This document shows positions 60,993 to 64,000 of a stretch of 64,000 nucleotides of DNA, in pieces (position 1 is the first letter of the stretch; the number at the start of each line of letters is the position of its first letter). The notes below the pieces were generated by a model, which saw only the letters and a list, made by a program, of their open reading frames with translations, searched no databases and was not told where the DNA came from. A program made the position numbers and the translations under genes. Location of the stretch: NCBI GenBank assembly GCA_964603985.1, contig CAZRXG010000001.1, positions 124,001 to 188,000 of the forward strand. Reading direction: 5' to 3'. Origin of the DNA: CAZRXG01 sp964603985. Its GTDB lineage: Bacteria; Chloroflexota; Anaerolineae; Aggregatilineales; UBA3940.

Positions 60993-62066
60993 CTAGCCGG
61001 GCTGAAGGGTCGCGAGCTTCTCATACTCGTCCTCGATGGCCGCCAGAATCTCGTCCGGCATGGGGATAACGCCCCCCATACGCCCGTAGAAGGCCACGGG
61101 AATCTGTCCACCGACCGCCAGCCGGACATCTTCGAGCATTTGCCCCGCGTTCATCTCGACAACCAGGCAGCCGTTAGCCGTGTCGGCAAGCTCGGAGATA
61201 CGGTCTTCGGGGAAAGGCCACAGTGTCTGCGGGCGCAGCAGTCCAACCTTAAGCCCTTTCTCACGGGCGGCTTCGACGGCACTGTAGGCGATACGCCCGG
61301 CGGTGCCGTAGCCGATCACCAGCAGGTCTGCGTCGTCGGTCGCGTACTCAAACCAGCGCTGTTCGTTTTTCTTAATCTCCTTGAGCCGTTCCTGTATCCT
61401 GAGGTTGTAGGCTTCCTCCTCCTCGCCCTTCAGGTAAATCGAGGAAACGAGATTTGGCTCCCGTCCTCTGGCACCGGTCAGGGCCCAGTCAGGGTGCCCC
61501 TTCTTGACCTTTTGCATAGGGGGCAGTTCAGCCGGTTCCATCATCTGCCCGATCTGCCCATCAGCAGCGACGATGACCATGTGGCGGTATTTTTCAGCCA
61601 GGTCAAAGGCCAGGACGGTGAAGTCAATGGCCTCTTGCACGGAAGCGGGGCCGAGCACAAGCGGGTGGAAATCGCCGTGCCCTGCCGAGCGGGTCACCTG
61701 GAAATAGTCACCCTGGGAGGGAAGAATGTTGCCCAACCCCGGACCGCCGCGCATGATGTCAACGATCACGCAGGGCAGGTACGACCCGGCGATGTAGGAC
61801 AGCCCTTCTTGCATCAGGCTGATTCCAGGGCTGGACGAGGATGTCATCACCCTGATGCCCGTGCAGGCCGCACCGTAAACCATGTTGATGGCGGCGACCT
61901 CGCTCTCGGCCTGGAGAAAAACCCGGTTCAGTTCGACCATGCGGCGTGATAGGTGCTCCAGCAGCTCGGTCTGAGGGGTGATGGGATATCCGAAATAGGC
62001 TTGCAGCCCGGCGCGCACGGCAGCTTCGGCAATAGCGACGTTGCCTTTAAGCATCTCCTTAGCCAT
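60993..62066 (-). CDS. korA: 2-oxoacid:ferredoxin oxidoreductase, alpha subunit
   Basis: 357 residues. NVAIAEAAVRAGLQAYFGYPITPQTELLEHLSRRM binds the pyrimidine side, ESEVAAINMVYGAACTGIRVMTSSSSPGISLMQEGLSYIAGS follows, and PASVQEAIDFTVLAFDLAEKYRHMVIVAADG closes the pyrimidine-binding domain. The C-terminal domain II has DLLVIGYGTAGRIAYSAVEAAREKGLKVGLLRPQTLWPFPEDRI. This is the core alpha chain without a fused gamma domain. It forms a complex with KorB, KorC and KorD. Confidence 0.94.
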   Translation of the reverse strand: MAKEMLKGNVAIAEAAVRAGLQAYFGYPITPQTELLEHLSRRMVELNRVFLQAESEVAAINMVYGAACTGIRVMTSSSSPGISLMQEGLSYIAGSYLPCVIVDIMRGGPGLGNILPSQGDYFQVTRSAGHGDFHPLVLGPASVQEAIDFTVLAFDLAEKYRHMVIVAADGQIGQMMEPAELPPMQKVKKGHPDWALTGARGREPNLVSSIYLKGEEEEAYNLRIQERLKEIKKNEQRWFEYATDDADLLVIGYGTAGRIAYSAVEAAREKGLKVGLLRPQTLWPFPEDRISELADTANGCLVVEMNAGQMLEDVRLAVGGQIPVAFYGRMGGVIPMPDEILAAIEDEYEKLATLQPG

Positions 62067-62086
62067 AACGCCTTACCTTTCTCCCG

Positions 62087-62335
62087 TCAGGCCGTCGCCT
62101 TAGCACGGCGTCTGACGGGTTCTCGATAAACCGTGATGCACACGTCCGGGCAGATCACGGCGCAGACTGCGCAACCAGTGCACTTGTCATCCGGATCGAC
62201 CAGCATGGCCGGGTGATAGCTCTTGGCATTCAGCGTGTCTTGGTCGATAACGATCACCTCCTGCGGGCATACCGTCGGGCATAGTCCGCAACCCTTGCAC
62301 CTGTCTTGGTCAATGAATATGGTCCCTTTTGCCAT
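62087..62335 (-). CDS. korD: 2-oxoacid:ferredoxin oxidoreductase, delta (ferredoxin) subunit
   Basis: 82 residues with two [4Fe-4S] motifs: CKGCGLCPTVCPQ (about 13-25) and CTGCAVCAVICPD (about 52-64), the delta-subunit pattern. The second ends in CITVYREP. It relays electrons to external ferredoxin. First gene of korDABC, 20 nt upstream of korA; GAGGATTTT precedes its ATG. Confidence 0.9.
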   Translation of the reverse strand: MAKGTIFIDQDRCKGCGLCPTVCPQEVIVIDQDTLNAKSYHPAMLVDPDDKCTGCAVCAVICPDVCITVYREPVRRRAKATA

Positions 62336-62665
62336 AGAAAATCCTCAATAGTTAACCAGTCTCACATTGGAGGGTCTGAGCAGTGGGTGGATCTGCTGCT
62401 TATTACTTATCGTAATGTACGGCTCATGGCGAACACCAGTGCAGAACGTCACACCTCAACACGCCGGTTGTCACCGAAAGTCGGGTAAAATCGATAAAAG
62501 AGAGCGTATTAGATAGATCAAAGTGACACTTATCTGATAGGAATGTGTCACATGTCACTTACGTCACAGGCCCCTGCGTGCCAGAATGACGGAAAGGTTC
62601 GTGCATTGGCCTACGAGAGACCAGAGGCGAGGCATCGCCTCTGTGCCATGTAAGGAGATACAAGA
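62336..62665. other. Divergent kor/por intergenic region
   Basis: 330 nt separating two oxoacid-oxidoreductase operons. It contains repeated GTCAC boxes (62523-62567) and an AGATA...TATCT inverted pair (62511-62515 with 62531-62535). Promoters for both operons must lie here, but no strong -35/-10 pair stands out. I see no gene. Confidence 0.5.
62523..62567. repeat. GTCAC repeat cluster, candidate regulator site
   Basis: GTGACAC (62523-62529) faces GTGTCAC (62545-62551). GTCAC recurs at 62554-62558 and 62563-62567, so four copies of the box occur in 45 nt (one inverted). It is about 100 nt before porG and 190 nt before korD. Confidence 0.4.
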
Positions 62666-63262
62666 ATGGCGGAGTCAGCAACCGCAACAAAGGATGAGCT
62701 ACTTGAAATACGCTGGCACGGGCGTGGAGGGCAGGGTGTGGTGACGGCAGGTAAGCTGCTGGCAGACGCTGCCCTGGACGCGGGCCTGTACTTCCAGGCT
62801 TTTCCCGACTACGGGCCGGAGCGCATGGGTGCGCCCATCCGGGCGTTTACACGCATGAGCAAATCCCCTATCCACGTACACTCACAGATCGTCGAGCCAA
62901 ACGTGCTTTTGGTCCTCGACCCAACCGTGATGAGTGCGCTCGATGTCACGGAAGGCCTGGTCGAGGATGGCGTGGTTATCGTGAATACGTCCGATTCGCC
63001 GCAGCAGATCCGCGAGGAGTTAGGGCTGAAGAGCGGTCGAGTTTTCACGGTGGATGCCAGCGCCATTGCCATCAAACACCTTGGACGTGAGATCACCAAC
63101 ACCCCGATGCTGGGTGCGCTGGCGGCGGCAACGGGCATCTTTGAACTGGAAGAATTAGCAGGGCAGATTCGCCACAAGTTCGAGCGCAAGTTCGGCGAGC
63201 AGATCGTTCTGGCGAACATTGATGCCCTGAACGAAGCGGCAGAGCAGCTACGGGAGGGATAG
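62666..63262 (+). CDS. porG: Pyruvate (2-oxoacid):ferredoxin oxidoreductase, gamma subunit
   Basis: 198 residues. EIRWHGRGGQGVVTAGKLLADAALDAGLYFQAFPDYGPERMGAPIRAFTRMS holds the gamma signature (GGQG and DYGPERMGAP). ATG 62666 has AAGGAG about 10 nt upstream. First gene of porGDA on the plus strand, divergent from korDABC. The gamma/delta/alpha layout with separate delta is that of four-subunit pyruvate or 2-ketoisovalerate enzymes. Confidence 0.9.
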   Translation: MAESATATKDELLEIRWHGRGGQGVVTAGKLLADAALDAGLYFQAFPDYGPERMGAPIRAFTRMSKSPIHVHSQIVEPNVLLVLDPTVMSALDVTEGLVEDGVVIVNTSDSPQQIREELGLKSGRVFTVDASAIAIKHLGREITNTPMLGALAAATGIFELEELAGQIRHKFERKFGEQIVLANIDALNEAAEQLREG

Positions 63263-63266
63263 CATA

Positions 63267-63566
63267 ATGGCAAAAGAGAAAAACTGGCAGGAGCTCCCTA
63301 TCGGTGGGTTGATCGTAGACGCGGGCAACGCCATCGAGTACAACACCGGCAGCTGGCGAGCCTTCCGGCCCATCGTCGACATGGAGAAGTGCACCCACTG
63401 TCTGTTCTGCTGGCTCTACTGCCCGGATGTCGCCATCATTGTCAAAGATGGTCAGATGATGGGGATTGACTATGAGCACTGCAAGGGCTGCGCCGTCTGC
63501 GCCGAAGTTTGCCCGCCCAAGTGCATCACCATGCACCCTGAGTACGAGTTCGCGGAGGAAGGGTAG
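63267..63566 (+). CDS. porD: Pyruvate (2-oxoacid):ferredoxin oxidoreductase, delta subunit
   Basis: 99 residues. Two [4Fe-4S] motifs CTHCLFCWLYCPD (about 42-54) and CKGCAVCAEVCPP (about 72-84). The N-terminal part EKNWQELPIGGLIVDAGNAIEYNTGSWRAFRPI is typical of PorD rather than free ferredoxins. It lies 4 nt after porG and 3 nt before porA, so all three are coupled. Confidence 0.92.
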   Translation: MAKEKNWQELPIGGLIVDAGNAIEYNTGSWRAFRPIVDMEKCTHCLFCWLYCPDVAIIVKDGQMMGIDYEHCKGCAVCAEVCPPKCITMHPEYEFAEEG

Positions 63567-63569
63567 AAA

Positions 63570-64000
63570 ATGAGCAAGGTCAAGACGACTGTTAAGGCCC
63601 TGGATGGCAACGCGGCCATCGCCGAGGCAATGCGCCAGATCAACCCGGATGTGGTTGCCGCCTACCCGATCACTCCTTCGACGGCCATCCCGCAGACCTT
63701 CTCGCAGTTCGTGGCCGATGGGCTGGTCGACACCGAGTTCGTCCCGGTGGAGAGCGAGCACAGCGCAATGAGCGCCTGCATCGGCGCAGCGGCAGCCGGT
63801 GGGCGCGTCATGACGGCGACGGCCAGCGCCGGGCTGGCGCTGATGTGGGAGGTTGTCTACGTGGCGGCCAGCACGCGCCTGCCGATTGTGATGGCGATCG
63901 TCAACCGCGCGCTCAGCGCCCCGATCAACATCCACTGCGACCACTCGGACTCGATGGGCGCACGTGACTCAGGCTGGATTCAACTCTACTCGGAGAACGC
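63570..64000 (+). CDS. porA: Pyruvate (2-oxoacid):ferredoxin oxidoreductase, alpha subunit (cut by window edge)
   Basis: First 143 residues only. KALDGNAAIAEAMRQINPDVVAAYPITPSTAIPQTF and VESEHSAMSACIGAAAAGGRVMTATASAGLALMWEVVYVAASTRLPIVMAIVNRALSAPINIHCDHSDSMGARDSGWIQLYSEN form the pyrimidine-binding domain, with the PITPST motif and conserved Glu. DHSDSM and the order GDA favour pyruvate over 2-oxoglutarate. porB should follow beyond the window. Confidence 0.92.
   Translation, partial: MSKVKTTVKALDGNAAIAEAMRQINPDVVAAYPITPSTAIPQTFSQFVADGLVDTEFVPVESEHSAMSACIGAAAAGGRVMTATASAGLALMWEVVYVAASTRLPIVMAIVNRALSAPINIHCDHSDSMGARDSGWIQLYSEN

Overview
The window is high-GC bacterial chromosome with densely packed genes and no insertion sequences, phage genes or CRISPR arrays that I can see. 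Thr/Pro-rich membrane-anchored proteins, a 2-oxoacid:ferredoxin oxidoreductase set, methylenetetrahydrofolate reductase with heterodisulfide-reductase-like subunits and a LysW-like protein together suggest an anaerobic or facultative member of the Chloroflexota (Anaerolineae-like). This is inference from gene content, not from a marker gene.

Layout. 1-3609 (minus): start of mreB, two Nudix hydrolases, a LysW-like zinc-ribbon protein, and an ECF sigma factor with its membrane anti-sigma factor. 3687-3811: tRNA-Leu(CAA) with a clear promoter. 3965-10984 (plus): two related anchored proteins, an S1-domain protein behind a structured leader, FtsK and a glycosidase-like protein. 10981-19923 (mostly minus): SH3-like lipoprotein, urocanate hydratase, small zinc-binding proteins, a degenerate GGDEF protein and a Ca2+-type P-type ATPase, with a possible small RNA at 15406. 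20286-27128: HD hydrolase, TauE/SafE permease, tandem UspA, polytopic membrane protein, lipoyl synthase, a frameshifted methyltransferase and an ICMT-like methyltransferase.

27323-36652 is a ten-gene aromatic amino-acid operon (aroH-aroF-tyrA-aroA-aroE-tyrS-aroC-aroK-aroB-aroQ), covering DAHP to chorismate, prephenate and tyrosine plus tyrosyl-tRNA synthetase. It is preceded by a short unlisted reading frame with the codon run Trp-Tyr-Ala-Tyr-Tyr-Phe-Tyr-Phe and then a strong intrinsic terminator. The pieces fit a ribosome-stalling attenuator.

36944-55880 is the most unusual region: three hdrA-mvhD pairs in a row, the last continuing into metV-metF-hdrCB. HdrA1 is a double HdrA. HdrA2 and HdrA3 are about 1,500-residue proteins in which a GltD/NfnB-like NAD(P)H module sits exactly between the two ferredoxin motifs of the first HdrA half. 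The two mvhD genes that follow HdrA2 and HdrA3 each contain an in-frame TGA at the place where MvhD1 has Cys, with a bacterial SECIS-like hairpin 22 nt downstream, so both are probably selenoproteins. A two-component system with a cyclic-nucleotide-binding-like sensor lies between pairs 2 and 3. Together these suggest a flavin-based electron-bifurcating (or confurcating) methylene-H4F reductase that couples NAD(P)H, ferredoxin and the methyl branch of the Wood-Ljungdahl pathway.

55984-64000 holds a cysteine-containing protein of unknown function, a CBS-domain protein, a divergent NarL-type two-component system, a korDABC operon (minus) and a divergent porGDA operon (plus, cut by the window end). 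The latter two make or use reduced ferredoxin, which the Hdr complexes would exchange.
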